From assembly GCA_004299235.1 (NCBI GenBank), contig SCQL01000035.1, positions 1 through 53,396 on the forward strand: a DNA stretch of 53,396 bases, written 5' to 3'. The translations under genes and the position numbers were made by a program. Under the pieces are notes generated by a model. It worked only from the letters and a program-made list of their open reading frames with translations, did no database searches and was not told the DNA's origin. How positions within the stretch are numbered: position 1 is the first letter of the stretch; every line of letters begins with the position of its first letter. The DNA is from a bacterium (GTDB lineage Bacteria > Chloroflexota > Dormibacteria > Dormibacterales > Dormibacteraceae). Below are positions 24,813-33,390 of the stretch, in pieces.

Positions 24813-25457
24813 ATGTCCAATCGGGAGACCGCCGGAGGCGCCCTCGGCCTCGTTCAGGCCTTCGTCAACACAGTCGATCTCCAGGACGGACCCGAAGAGC
24901 TCGCCGGCCCGGACACGCTCAATGCGTGGCTGGTGGCACGAGGCCTCATCGAAGAGGGTCAGCCCGTCGACGCCTCCGACCTGAAGCACGCGATCGCCGT
25001 CCGCGAGGCGATCCGGGGCGTCATCGGCGCCAACTCGGGCTTCCCACTGTATCCCATCGACATCGCCACGCTCAATGAGGCCGCCGCGGCCGGCCGCGTG
25101 CGCATTCGCTTCGCCGCCGACGGCAGGCCGCGACTCGACCCGGAGGTCACGGGCGTGGTCGGGGCGATCGGGCGCATCGTCGCCGCGGTCTACACCGCCA
25201 TGGAGGGTGAGGACTGGTCGCGGCTCAAGCTTTGCGAGTCACCGCCGTGCCGGTGGGCGTTCTACGATCGCTCCCGCAACCATTCGAGCCGCTGGTGCAC
25301 CATGGCCTCCTGCGGGAACCGGATGAAGGCGAAACGCTTCAGGAGCCGCTCCAAAAACCCCGGACCGGAGCTACGCGACGGAGGGCCGTCTCACCTCACG
25401 CATGGAGACCCCCGAGCCTCCGAATCGCACGGCGGTGATCTCCGCCAGGATCCCTAG
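24813..25457 (+). CDS. CGNR zinc-finger (ABATE-domain) regulator
   Basis: The N-terminal 150 residues fit the ABATE ligand-binding-like domain (ALGLVQAFVNTVDLQDGPEE, DASDLKHAIAVREAIRGVI). The CGNR zinc finger follows: RLKLCESPPCRWAFYDRS, SSRWCTMASCGNRMKAKRF, with the four cysteines and the signature CGNR. These proteins are thought to be stress-response transcription factors. The last 34 residues after KRFRSRSKN are outside the domain and antisense to the 3' end of the XdhC-like gene (87-bp overlap). Located beside the cox operon it may control it, but this is inference. Confidence 0.9.
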   Translation: MSNRETAGGALGLVQAFVNTVDLQDGPEELAGPDTLNAWLVARGLIEEGQPVDASDLKHAIAVREAIRGVIGANSGFPLYPIDIATLNEAAAAGRVRIRFAADGRPRLDPEVTGVVGAIGRIVAAVYTAMEGEDWSRLKLCESPPCRWAFYDRSRNHSSRWCTMASCGNRMKAKRFRSRSKNPGPELRDGGPSHLTHGDPRASESHGGDLRQDP

Positions 25458-26351
25458 CGCCGTCTCCTCCGCCCCGCGCCCTCCCAGGTCCAGGCCGATC
25501 GGCCCGTGCACCCGTGACAGCTGGTCTTCGTTGAATCCCTCCGCCCGCAGCGCGTCGAAGCGGTTCTGGTTCGTCTTGCGGCTGCCGATCGCCCCGATGT
25601 ACCCGGCATCGTGGCCGAGCACAGAGCGCAGCGCGGGAAGGTCGAACTTCGGATCGTGCGTGAGGATCACCACGTACGCCGCGTTGTCGATCGCCAGCTT
25701 GGCCATCGCCACATCCGGCCACGCGACGATGAGCTCGTCGGCATCCGGAAACCGCTCCTTGGTGGCGAACTTCGCTCGCGCGTCCACCACCGTGACGCGG
25801 TAGCCCATCAGCTTCGCCAGCCGATGCAGCGGGATCGCGATGTGGATCGCGCCGATGATGATCAGGTGCGCGGGACGGCGGAAAGGCTCGACGAAAAAGT
25901 CGCCCACGGCGCGGTCGCGCCGTGCCAGCTCGGTGCCCGCTGGCGTGCCCTTGCTCACCTCTGCCTCGCCCGTGACCAGGTCGGTGCGCAACGTCGCCGG
26001 CTCGTCGCGCTGCAGGATGGAGATCAGCTCCAGGTGCACCTGGCCCAGCGGCTGAACGAAGACCTCGATGTGGCCGCCGCATGCGAGTCCGACCTCGAAG
26101 GCGACGTCGTCGGCGACCCCGAATGCGGCCAGCTTCGGCGCGCCGCTCCCGAGCACCTTCTGTGCCTCCTCGAACACGGCGCCTTCGATGCAGCCGTTGG
26201 AAACCGAGCCGGCCATCTTGCCCGATCGCGTGACGACCATCTTGGAACCCAGCGGTCGCGGGCTCGAACCCCAGGTCTCGACCACCGTGGCGAGGGCGAT
26301 CTCTTCGCCCGCCCGCGTCCACTCGCTGAGCTCGCCCAGGACTTCTCGCAT
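25371..26351 (-). CDS. coxF: XdhC/CoxF-family maturation protein
   Basis: 326 residues from ATG 26351, two bases after the coxE stop. N-terminal XdhC/CoxI domain: TVVETWGSSPRPLGSKMVV, MAGSVSNGCIEGAVFEEA, GLACGGHIEVFVQPLG. C-terminal Rossmann-like domain: HLIIIGAIHIAIPLHRLAKL, VTVVDARAKFATKERFPDAD, YIGAIGSRKTNQNRF. XdhC proteins bind molybdenum cofactor and help insert the sulfurated form into hydroxylases. It ends the coxSLMDEF operon. The choice between CoxF and CoxI names is not certain; both belong to this family. Confidence 0.85.
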   Translation of the reverse strand: MREVLGELSEWTRAGEEIALATVVETWGSSPRPLGSKMVVTRSGKMAGSVSNGCIEGAVFEEAQKVLGSGAPKLAAFGVADDVAFEVGLACGGHIEVFVQPLGQVHLELISILQRDEPATLRTDLVTGEAEVSKGTPAGTELARRDRAVGDFFVEPFRRPAHLIIIGAIHIAIPLHRLAKLMGYRVTVVDARAKFATKERFPDADELIVAWPDVAMAKLAIDNAAYVVILTHDPKFDLPALRSVLGHDAGYIGAIGSRKTNQNRFDALRAEGFNEDQLSRVHGPIGLDLGGRGAEETALGILAEITAVRFGGSGVSMREVRRPSVA

Positions 26352-26353
26352 CC

Positions 26354-27514
26354 CTAAATCCTCGATCGGCTGCCGAGGCCGGCCAGCAACCGGCCCAGGT
26401 CGTCCAGCGCCTGGAGATTGTGGGCGGCAAGGAAGTCGTCGCAGTGGGGCAGCGCCGCGGCCATGCCGCGGGTCAGCGGCTGATAGCCCTCCGAGCCGAG
26501 CAGCGGGTTGAGCCAGATCAGCCTGTGCGCCGAGCGCCGCAGGTGGATGAGCTCGGCGGTGAGCTGCGCCGGATCCCCGCGATCCCAACCGTCGCTCACG
26601 ATGATCACGACGGCGCCATGCCCGAGCACCCGGCGCGCCCAATGCCGGTTGAAGTCGGCGAGCGCCTCGCCAATCCTCGTCCCCCCGCTGAAATCGTGAA
26701 CGCCCTTGCTCACCGAGTCGAGCGCGCGATCGAGATCGCGATATCGAAGCAGCCGGGTTATCCGGGTCAGGCGGGTCGAGAACACGAAAGCTTCGAGGTC
26801 CTCTCGTCGCGCGATCGCATGCGCGAAGATCATCAGCAGCCGGGAGTAGCGCTCCATCGATCCGCTCACGTCGCATAGGAGCACGAGCGGACGGCGGCGC
26901 ACTCTGGGGCGGCGCCGAAACAGCTGCATGAGCTCGCCGCTGGATCGGATGGCGTGACGCGCTGAACGCCTCAGGTCGATGCGGCCCGCTCGCGCGGGGC
27001 GCAAGCGGCGAGTTCGCCGCTCGGCGACGCGCCACGGAGCCGCCTCGAGGAGGCGGCGGACCTGCTCGGTCTCCTGCCAGGTCATCTGCTCGAAATCCTT
27101 GTGGCGCAGCAGCTCATCGGCGCTGTAGCCGCTGGAACTCGCCGGCACCGCGGTTGCATCCGGCTCGCGATTCATCCCGGAGCTGTTGAGGCCGAGCGCC
27201 TCGGCCCAGACCTTGGCCCGCTCCGGGGACATGGGCAGCCCGCGGCTGCGGCCGGGCAGGGCGCCGGCGGCGGATCGAGGATCGGGTGGCGCCCAGAAGA
27301 TGTCGAACGCCGCCTCGAACGTGACGATGTCCTCCTTGCGACTCACGAACACCGCCCGCAGCGCGTTCCTGAAGTCGCCCTGCTGCTTCAGGTCGATGTG
27401 GTTGAGCGCCCGGGTGGCATCCGTCAGCCGGCGCGGGCCGGCCTCGACACCCGCGTCGTGCAGCAGTCGCGCGAACGCTCCCAATCGAGGCAGCAGGTCC
27501 GGTGTCCTAGGCAC
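26354..27514 (-). CDS. coxE: CoxE-like VWA-domain protein
   Basis: 386 residues. N-terminal half is the CoxE helical part (LLPRLGAFARLLHDAGVEAG, DFRNALRAVFVSRKEDIVTF, FDIFWAPP), followed by a basic linker and a VWA domain with an intact metal site: LLCDVSGSMERYSRLL, threonine in FSGGTRIGEALADF, aspartate in VSDGWDRGDP. CoxE works with the MoxR-type ATPase CoxD in maturation of the molybdenum enzyme active site. The frame is open further upstream, but GTG 27514 gives the conserved N-terminus and overlaps the coxD stop by 8 bases. Confidence 0.9.
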   Translation of the reverse strand: MPRTPDLLPRLGAFARLLHDAGVEAGPRRLTDATRALNHIDLKQQGDFRNALRAVFVSRKEDIVTFEAAFDIFWAPPDPRSAAGALPGRSRGLPMSPERAKVWAEALGLNSSGMNREPDATAVPASSSGYSADELLRHKDFEQMTWQETEQVRRLLEAAPWRVAERRTRRLRPARAGRIDLRRSARHAIRSSGELMQLFRRRPRVRRRPLVLLCDVSGSMERYSRLLMIFAHAIARREDLEAFVFSTRLTRITRLLRYRDLDRALDSVSKGVHDFSGGTRIGEALADFNRHWARRVLGHGAVVIIVSDGWDRGDPAQLTAELIHLRRSAHRLIWLNPLLGSEGYQPLTRGMAAALPHCDDFLAAHNLQALDDLGRLLAGLGSRSRI

Positions 27515-28397
27515 CTCGTGCCTTGTCCACCAGTGCGGGGACCTGAGCCCGGACCCTCTCCAGGTCCTCCTGGTATTTGAGTGCGGCGCCGATCGTCGCG
27601 TTGACCAGCGTCTCGTCGATGCGGGTGGCGCCGAGGACGGCGAGCGATCGCGCCCAGTCAAGGGTCTCGGCGACGCCCGGCACCTTGTAGAGGTCCATGC
27701 CGCGCAGGCCCTGGACGAGCGACGCCACCTCCCGAGCCAGCCCGTCAGCGGCTTCCGGCGCCCTCGCGCGCACGATCTCCACCTCCTTCTCGAGGTCGGG
27801 ATAGTCGATCCAGTGATACAGGCAACGCCGCTTCAGCGCGTCGTGCACCTCGCGGGTGCGGTTGGAGGTGATGACGACGAACGGCGCGTGCTTCGCCTTG
27901 ATGGTCCCGATCTCGGGGATCGAAACCTGGAAGTCGGACAGCAGCTCGAGCAGAAACGCCTCGAACTCTTCATCCGAACGGTCGATCTCATCGATGAGAA
28001 GGACCGGTGGCGTGGCGTCGTCGTTGTCGATCGCGTCCAGGAGCGGACGGCGGAGGAGGAATTCCGAGCTGAAGATCTCGCGCTCCGCCATCCGCCGGTC
28101 CTCGCCTTCGCCCAGGAGCCGGATGTGCAGCAGCTGCCGCGGGTAGTTCCATTCGTAAACCGCGTGGGCGAGGTCGATGCCCTCGTAGCACTGCAGCCGG
28201 ATGAGGCGCGCGCCGAGAACGTCCGCCATGACCTTGGCCGCCTCGGTCTTGCCGACCCCGGCCTCGCCCTCGATGAACAGGGGCTTGTCGAGCTTGAGGG
28301 CGAGGAAGATGGACGTCGCCAGCCCGCGATCGCCGATGTAGCGGCGATCGCGCAGGCGCGTCTCTACGTCATCGATGCTCGCCGGAGGCGGGGCCAC
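27507..28397 (-). CDS. coxD: MoxR-type AAA+ ATPase CoxD
   Basis: 296 residues. Walker A GEAGVGKTEAAKV, Walker B LLIDEIDRSDEEFEAFLLE, sensor 1 VVITSNRTREVHDALKRRC and the arginine-containing lid region (YHWIDYPDLEKEVEIV) are as in CoxD/MoxR. It is expected to remodel the apo-hydroxylase with CoxE so that the active-site metal can be completed. Start GTG 28397, 20 bases after coxM stop. Confidence 0.92.
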   Translation of the reverse strand: MAPPPASIDDVETRLRDRRYIGDRGLATSIFLALKLDKPLFIEGEAGVGKTEAAKVMADVLGARLIRLQCYEGIDLAHAVYEWNYPRQLLHIRLLGEGEDRRMAEREIFSSEFLLRRPLLDAIDNDDATPPVLLIDEIDRSDEEFEAFLLELLSDFQVSIPEIGTIKAKHAPFVVITSNRTREVHDALKRRCLYHWIDYPDLEKEVEIVRARAPEAADGLAREVASLVQGLRGMDLYKVPGVAETLDWARSLAVLGATRIDETLVNATIGAALKYQEDLERVRAQVPALVDKARGA

Positions 28398-28417
28398 GCC
28401 AAAAGACTACCGAGCCG

Positions 28418-29224
28418 CTAGCCCGCTTGTTCTATCGCCCTCCTGGTGAGGACGCGCGCGAGGTGCTTCTTGTACTCGGGGCTCGCGCGAAGGTCGCCTG
28501 ACGGGTTCAACCCGTCGGACGCGTGCTGCGCGGCCTCGTCCGCCTTGGCGCCCTTGCGCAGAGCCTCCTCGACCGCCTTCGCCCTCACCGGCGTGGGGCC
28601 GACGTTGGTCAGGCCGATGCGCCAGCCCCCGTTCATCTTCTGTGCCGCCGCACCGACGATCGCCCAGTCGAAGAGGCGCCGGCGGAACTTGATGTACTTG
28701 TGCGGCCCGCCGGCCGCCGGGAACACGACCTCGGTCACGATTTCGTCGGCCGCCAGAGGCGTCGTGAACAGGTCCGTGAAGAAGTCCCTGGCGGGAATGG
28801 TCCGCCGGTTGGTGACGATGTCCGCGTCCAGCATCAGCGCGATCGTCGGGTAGTCGCCGGCCGCGTCGGCGTGCGCGACCACCCCTCCGATGGTGCCCAT
28901 GTTGCGCACCTGGTTGTCTCCGACCTCGCCCGCCACCTCCGCGAGGATCGGCAACTTGTCCTTGACGACCTGTGAGTTCTGGATGGTCACGTGGCGGGTC
29001 AGCGCACCGATCCGCAGCTTGGAGCCCTCCGCCTTGATGTGGTCCAGCTCTTGGATGCCGTTGATGTCGACAAGCGCGCTTGGCTGGGCGAGGCGCAGGC
29101 GCATCAGCGGGATGAGGCTGTGGCCTCCCGCCAGCACCTTGGCGTCCTCACCGTACTTGCGCAGGAGCTCGGCCGCCGCCTCCACGGAGGAGGCGCGCGC
29201 GTATTCGAATGCGGCTGGGATCAC
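28418..29224 (-). CDS. coxM: Molybdenum hydroxylase medium subunit (FAD)
   Basis: 268 residues. FAD-binding signatures KVLAGGHSLIPLMRLRLAQP and RNMGTIGGVVAHADAAGDYP are intact, followed by the CO-dehydrogenase-flavoprotein C-terminal domain (FRRRLFDWAIVGAAAQ, ALRKGAKADEAAQHA). It takes electrons from the Fe-S subunit. The frame is open upstream, but GTG 29224 overlaps the coxL stop (GTGA) and has AGGAGG seven bases upstream. Confidence 0.93.
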   Translation of the reverse strand: MIPAAFEYARASSVEAAAELLRKYGEDAKVLAGGHSLIPLMRLRLAQPSALVDINGIQELDHIKAEGSKLRIGALTRHVTIQNSQVVKDKLPILAEVAGEVGDNQVRNMGTIGGVVAHADAAGDYPTIALMLDADIVTNRRTIPARDFFTDLFTTPLAADEIVTEVVFPAAGGPHKYIKFRRRLFDWAIVGAAAQKMNGGWRIGLTNVGPTPVRAKAVEEALRKGAKADEAAQHASDGLNPSGDLRASPEYKKHLARVLTRRAIEQAG

Positions 29225-31593
29225 TGGCGGGCCTCCTTTCCGTCGCCGGACGCCCGCTTGGCGAGCTGGATCTGCTTCCACAGCCGGTCCGGGCTGGCGG
29301 GCATGTCGACGTGCTTGATGCCGAACGGGCTCAGGGCGTCACAGATGGCGTTGATGACGGCGGCGCTGGCGGCGATCGTCCCCGCCTCGCCGATGCCCTT
29401 GACTCCCAACTCGTTGGTGGGGCTTGGGGTCAGGGTTTTGTCGAGCACCATGGCCGGAATCTCGTTGGCGGTCGGGACCAGGTAGTCGAGCAGCGTCCCC
29501 GTCTTGAGCTGGCCCGATTCGTCGTCGTAGACGACCTCCTCGTAAAGCGCCTGCGCGATGCCCTGCACGATCCCGCCCACGATCTGACCATCGACGATCA
29601 TCGGGTTGATCACGTTGCCGCAGTCATCGACGGCGATGTACTTGCGCATGTCGACGGCGCCGGTCTCCGGGTCGACCTCGACCACGCAGACGTGGGCCCC
29701 GAACGGCCACGTGAAGTTGGGCGGATCGAAGTAGCTGACCGCCTCGAGCCCCTGCTCCATACCCTCCGGCAGGCCGGCTCCGTAGCTGGCGAAGGCGATC
29801 TCGCCGATTGACTTGGAATTCTCGGGACTGCCCTTCACGGTGAACCGGCCCTGCTCGAAGACGATGTCGTCCTCGGCCGCCTCGAGCACATGCGCGGCGA
29901 GCTTCTTGGCCTTGTCGATCACCTTGAGGCAGGACTTCCGCACCGACATCCCGCCCACGGCCAGGCTGCGGCTCCCGTAGGTGCCGTAGCCGAAGGCGGG
30001 CCCTTCCGCGGTGTCGCCATGGCGGATCTCGATCGAGTCGTAAGGGACGCCGAGCGTGTCGGCGACGAGCTGGGCGAAGGTCGTGTCATGGCTCTGTCCG
30101 TGCGAGTGCGTCCCCACGTACACCGACACACCGCCCGTGGGATGGATGCGCACCTGGGAGGATTCGACCAGGGCCACGCCCGCCGCGGGGGCGGTGGCGG
30201 CGCTGGGGCCCAGGCCGCAGATCTCAATCCAGGTCGACAGCCCGATCCCCAGGTAGCGACCCTGCCGGCGAAGCGCTTCCTGCTCGCGCCTCAGATCCTG
30301 GTAGCCGGCGAGGTCCAGCGCCTTGTCGAGGGCCTTCGCGTAGTTGCCGGAGTCGTAGGTGAGTCCGAAGTTGTTGGTGAAGGGGAACTCGGTGGCGAAA
30401 TTCTTGCGGCGCACATCGACCGGGTCCATCCCGATCTCGCGCGCGACGAGATCGACCGCCCGCTCGACGAGGTGGGTGGCCTCCGGCCGTCCCGCCCCCC
30501 GATACGGATCGGTGGAGGTCTTGTTCGTCAGCACGCCCACCGTCCGAGCCGCGATGTGCTTCCACCTGTACGCTCCGCCCGAGAGGAGGCAGGCGACCGC
30601 CTGAAAGGCTCCGAACACGCCCTGGTAGGCCCCGATGTCGAGGAACTGGGTGACCTTCAGGGCGACCAGGGTGCCGTCCTTCTTGGCGCCCACCTCGATG
30701 TCGAAGATCTGCCCGCGTCCATGGGTCGTGGCGACCAGGTTCTCGGAGCGGCCCTCCGTCCATTTCACGGGGCGTGCGGCAAGCTTGGAGGCGATGCAGG
30801 CCAGGTACTCCTCGGGGTACGGCCGGATCTTGCTGCCGAAGGCGCCGCCCACATCGGGACCGGCGATGACGCGCACCTGGCTCTCCGCCAGGCCGCAAGC
30901 GGTGCCGACGAAGAGCCGGATGAAATGCGGCACCTGGCTCGAGGTCCACAGCGTCAGCCGCTTGTCGTAGCCGTCGTACTCCGCGACCAGGCCGCGTCCT
31001 TCCATGGCGATCGGGAAGAGCCGCTGCTGAAGGATTCGCTCCCTGACGACCACCTCGGCCTCTTGGAAGGCCTCAGGCGAGTCTGGCGAGTAAGTCAGTT
31101 CCCAGCCGATGTTGTCCGGGGCGCCGCTGTGGGCCGTCGGGCCGCCCGGGCGCATGGCCTTGTCGAGATTCATGACCGCCGGCAGCGGGTCGTAATCGAC
31201 CTGGACCAGAAGCGCGGCATCCGCCGCCTGATAGCGCTCGCCGGCGATCACGACGGCCACCGGCTCGCCCTGGTAGACGACCTCGTCATGCGCGATCGGG
31301 AACTGGTTGGGCACCTGTTTCTTCTCGGCGACGAACGACGCCGACACCGGAAGTCCGCCCGCGATGTGGTCCTTGAAATCGGCGTAGGTGTAGACCGCGT
31401 GGACGCCCGGCGCCTTGCTGGCGTCGGACGGGTCGATGGATCGGATCTTGGCGTGCGCCAGCGGGCTCCGCACCACGGCCATGTGCACCATGCCCGGCCG
31501 CGTCATGTCGTCGACGAACCGCCCGTGCCCGCTGACCAGCCGCGGATCCTCGCGGCGGTGGATCTTGGCGCCGATCATCGTGGTGACCGCCAT
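29221..31593 (-). CDS. coxL: Form II (PYRGAGR) molybdenum hydroxylase large subunit
   Basis: 790 residues, full length, ATG 31593. Molybdopterin-binding landmarks: [19 protein letters not shown] (245-263), [15 protein letters not shown] (495-509) and catalytic glutamate E736 in [12 protein letters not shown]. At the loop that carries the copper-binding cysteine in true aerobic CO dehydrogenases (AYRCSFR) it has PYRGAGR (363-369), the form II pattern. So it belongs to the xanthine-dehydrogenase superfamily branch called form II CoxL, whose physiological substrate is unsettled; CO oxidation is doubtful. It forms an alpha-beta-gamma complex with CoxM and CoxS. Confidence 0.93.
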   Translation of the reverse strand: MAVTTMIGAKIHRREDPRLVSGHGRFVDDMTRPGMVHMAVVRSPLAHAKIRSIDPSDASKAPGVHAVYTYADFKDHIAGGLPVSASFVAEKKQVPNQFPIAHDEVVYQGEPVAVVIAGERYQAADAALLVQVDYDPLPAVMNLDKAMRPGGPTAHSGAPDNIGWELTYSPDSPEAFQEAEVVVRERILQQRLFPIAMEGRGLVAEYDGYDKRLTLWTSSQVPHFIRLFVGTACGLAESQVRVIAGPDVGGAFGSKIRPYPEEYLACIASKLAARPVKWTEGRSENLVATTHGRGQIFDIEVGAKKDGTLVALKVTQFLDIGAYQGVFGAFQAVACLLSGGAYRWKHIAARTVGVLTNKTSTDPYRGAGRPEATHLVERAVDLVAREIGMDPVDVRRKNFATEFPFTNNFGLTYDSGNYAKALDKALDLAGYQDLRREQEALRRQGRYLGIGLSTWIEICGLGPSAATAPAAGVALVESSQVRIHPTGGVSVYVGTHSHGQSHDTTFAQLVADTLGVPYDSIEIRHGDTAEGPAFGYGTYGSRSLAVGGMSVRKSCLKVIDKAKKLAAHVLEAAEDDIVFEQGRFTVKGSPENSKSIGEIAFASYGAGLPEGMEQGLEAVSYFDPPNFTWPFGAHVCVVEVDPETGAVDMRKYIAVDDCGNVINPMIVDGQIVGGIVQGIAQALYEEVVYDDESGQLKTGTLLDYLVPTANEIPAMVLDKTLTPSPTNELGVKGIGEAGTIAASAAVINAICDALSPFGIKHVDMPASPDRLWKQIQLAKRASGDGKEARQ

Positions 31594-31597
31594 GGCC

Positions 31598-32113
31598 TCA
31601 GCTCCTCCGGGCGGCAGCCGCTCGCTCGCCCATCCTGGCCCTCGACCCGTTCATCGCCTTCGCCGCCGACTGGACGGACTTGATGATGTTCACGTACCCG
31701 GTGCAGCGGCAGAGGTTGCCCTCGAGTCCCTTGCGGATCTCGTCCTCGGTCGGGTCGGGGTTTTGCGAGAGCAGGTAGGCCGCGGCCATGATGAAGCCCG
31801 GCGTGCAGTAGCCGCACTGGAGGCCGTGCTCGTCCCAGAACGCCTGCTGCAGCGGATGGAGCTCGCCGTCCCTGGCCATGCCCTCGATCGTGGTCAGGTT
31901 CCTGCCCTCGGCCTGGAGGGCGAACATGGTGCAGCTCTTCACCGCCATGCCGTCGACCAGAATCGTGCACGCCCCGCACTGACTGGTGTCGCAGCCGATG
32001 TGAGTGCCGGTGAGCCCGACGACGTCACGCAGGTAGTGCACGAGCAAAAGGCGTGGCTCGACCTCGTGCTCGTGGCGGTGGCCGTTGACTGTGGTGACGA
32101 CCTTGTGCTTCAT
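31598..32113 (-). CDS. coxS: Molybdenum hydroxylase small subunit (two 2Fe-2S clusters)
   Basis: 171 residues from ATG 32113, preceded by GGAGGA six bases upstream. The plant-type 2Fe-2S cluster is held by [18 protein letters not shown] with a further Cys in VKSC, and the second cluster by QCGYCTPGF and [11 protein letters not shown]. The C-terminal 20 residues ([18 protein letters not shown]) are a basic tail. First gene of the minus-strand cox operon (S-L-M order); four bases separate its stop from coxL. The usual gene order and all cluster ligands are present. Confidence 0.94.
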   Translation of the reverse strand: MKHKVVTTVNGHRHEHEVEPRLLLVHYLRDVVGLTGTHIGCDTSQCGACTILVDGMAVKSCTMFALQAEGRNLTTIEGMARDGELHPLQQAFWDEHGLQCGYCTPGFIMAAAYLLSQNPDPTEDEIRKGLEGNLCRCTGYVNIIKSVQSAAKAMNGSRARMGERAAAARRS

Positions 32114-32167
32114 ACGGCTCCTCCAATCAGCGGTGGCGGCGCTTCGCGGCGCCAGGAACCTCACACC

Positions 32168-32179
32168 CTCGTGAACGAG
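32168..32179. promoter_or_regulatory. Palindrome CTCGTGAACGAG between coxS and coxG
   Basis: A 12-bp palindrome (5-bp arms, 2-bp centre) in the 106-bp gap between divergent coxS and coxG, about 40 bases before the coxG ATG and 55 before coxS. Candidate operator for joint control of both transcripts. A weaker hairpin GGCGC/GCGCC lies nearer coxS in its leader. Confidence 0.4.
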
Positions 32180-32219
32180 CCGAGGTGAACTTCTCTATTG
32201 CGCTACTTTTAGCGGCGAA

Positions 32220-32822
32220 ATGCAACTAGAAAATTCGTTCAGCGTGAGTGCGCCGCCGGATCGGGTGTTCGGCTACTTGCTGGACGTCAACAAAGTGGTC
32301 GGCTGCGTTCCCGGAGCAGAGCTTTCGGAGATCGTCGACGCGACCACCTTCAAAGGCAAGGTCAAAGTCAAAGTCGGCCCGATCACGGTCGCTTACAGCG
32401 GCACCGCGAGGATCGCGGATCGGGACGACGCGAACCGTACGGCGACGCTCGAAGCCGAAGGCAAGGAGATCACCAACCCGGGTTCGGCGCGGGCCAAGGC
32501 TCTGATGAGCGTGGCCGTCGACGGCGACGGATCCGTGGTCAAGATCGTCACCGAATACAGCGTCGCGGGCCGCGTCGCCCAGTTCGGGCGCGGAGTGATG
32601 GAGGACGTGTCACGCCGCATCGTCAACGAGATGGCGGCCTGCATCAAGGCCAACGTCGAGGCCGGCGAACCGGCTTCCCCGGCGGACTCCAGCCCGGGCG
32701 GCGCCAAGACGGCGCCGGCGGCGCCGGCACCGGCCGCCGCCAAACCGGTCAACGCGCTCGGTCTGCTCTTCTCGGTCCTGTGGGCGCGATTGGCCCGGAT
32801 CTTCTCGCGGAGCTCAGCCTAG
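32220..32822 (+). CDS. coxG: CoxG, SRPBCC-domain quinone-linked accessory protein
   Basis: 200 residues. The first 145 form the CoxG/SRPBCC lipid-binding fold (FSVSAPPDRVFGYLLDVNKV, VPGAELSEIVDATTFKGKVK, VAGRVAQFGRGVMEDVSRR). An Ala/Pro-rich linker leads to a hydrophobic/basic C-terminal helix (GLLFSVLWARLARIFSR) that should tether it to the membrane. Recent work on the mycobacterial CO dehydrogenase reports that CoxG carries menaquinone from the membrane to the enzyme; earlier views gave it a membrane-anchoring role. It is divergent from coxS. The stop overlaps the next convergent gene by 9 bases. Confidence 0.92.
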   Translation: MQLENSFSVSAPPDRVFGYLLDVNKVVGCVPGAELSEIVDATTFKGKVKVKVGPITVAYSGTARIADRDDANRTATLEAEGKEITNPGSARAKALMSVAVDGDGSVVKIVTEYSVAGRVAQFGRGVMEDVSRRIVNEMAACIKANVEAGEPASPADSSPGGAKTAPAAPAPAAAKPVNALGLLFSVLWARLARIFSRSSA

Positions 32823-33329
32823 GTACAGCGCGAGCATCTGGTCGCGGTTGACCAGGATCGAGGGCTGAGTCCAGCTCCGACCGGTGACGCCGAGAACGGT
32901 CACGGTGACGTCGACCATGGGGAAGAAATGCGCCTTCAGCAGGATCTCGTTGTGCATGCTGGGCTCGGTCGCCTTGGGGAACTCCGCGGCGCCGGTGACC
33001 ATGAAAGCGCCGGCTTGGAACATCACGTAGCGCCGGACCATCTCCATCACCTGGTCGGGTGGCGGAGGCTCGGGCTCGATGGTCCGGATGCCGCCGATCA
33101 TGTCCTTGCTGAACAGGCCTTCCGGCACGCCGTTCAGCGCCACCGCGCCGGGCAGCAGGGGCTCCGCGCTCACGTTCCGGAGGTGGAACAGGGGCTCGGG
33201 GTCGTTGATGGTCTCGCGCAGGCGACCGCGGATCTGAATCTCGGCGGTCAGGCGCTGATACGCGGTCAGGACGTCGACCTTGCTCCAGGCGAGGCTGGGG
33301 TTGATCGCGCTCATGGTCTGCGGCGGCAT
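32814..33329 (-). CDS. Hypothetical protein with two similar halves
   Basis: 171 residues from ATG 33329 (ATG 33314 and 33392 are possible). I do not recognise the family with confidence. The two halves look alike: each has a small beta-rich stretch (AEIQIRGRLRETINDPEP; FMVTGAAEFPKATEPSM), a middle strand, and ends in a hydrophobic segment (LFSKDMIGGIR; ILVNRDQMLALYLG), with a proline linker EPEPPPP between. No membrane segment or catalytic motif is obvious. Convergent with coxG, divergent from the amidase. A TTATCC box nine bases upstream of the ATG may be a -10 for a leaderless transcript. Confidence 0.7.
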   Translation of the reverse strand: MPPQTMSAINPSLAWSKVDVLTAYQRLTAEIQIRGRLRETINDPEPLFHLRNVSAEPLLPGAVALNGVPEGLFSKDMIGGIRTIEPEPPPPDQVMEMVRRYVMFQAGAFMVTGAAEFPKATEPSMHNEILLKAHFFPMVDVTVTVLGVTGRSWTQPSILVNRDQMLALYLG

Positions 33330-33390
33330 CTCCGGGGAGGATAACTCGCCGGGCACGAACCCCGCCCCCTTTAGACGTGAGAATTGCGTC

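Noticed and set aside
29221-31593. True aerobic (form I) CO dehydrogenase
   Set aside because: The active-site loop has PYRGAGR and lacks the copper-binding cysteine of AYRCSFR.
22560-32822. Recently acquired mobile island
   Set aside because: No integrase, transposase, tRNA attachment site or flanking repeats; base and codon use match the rest of the window.
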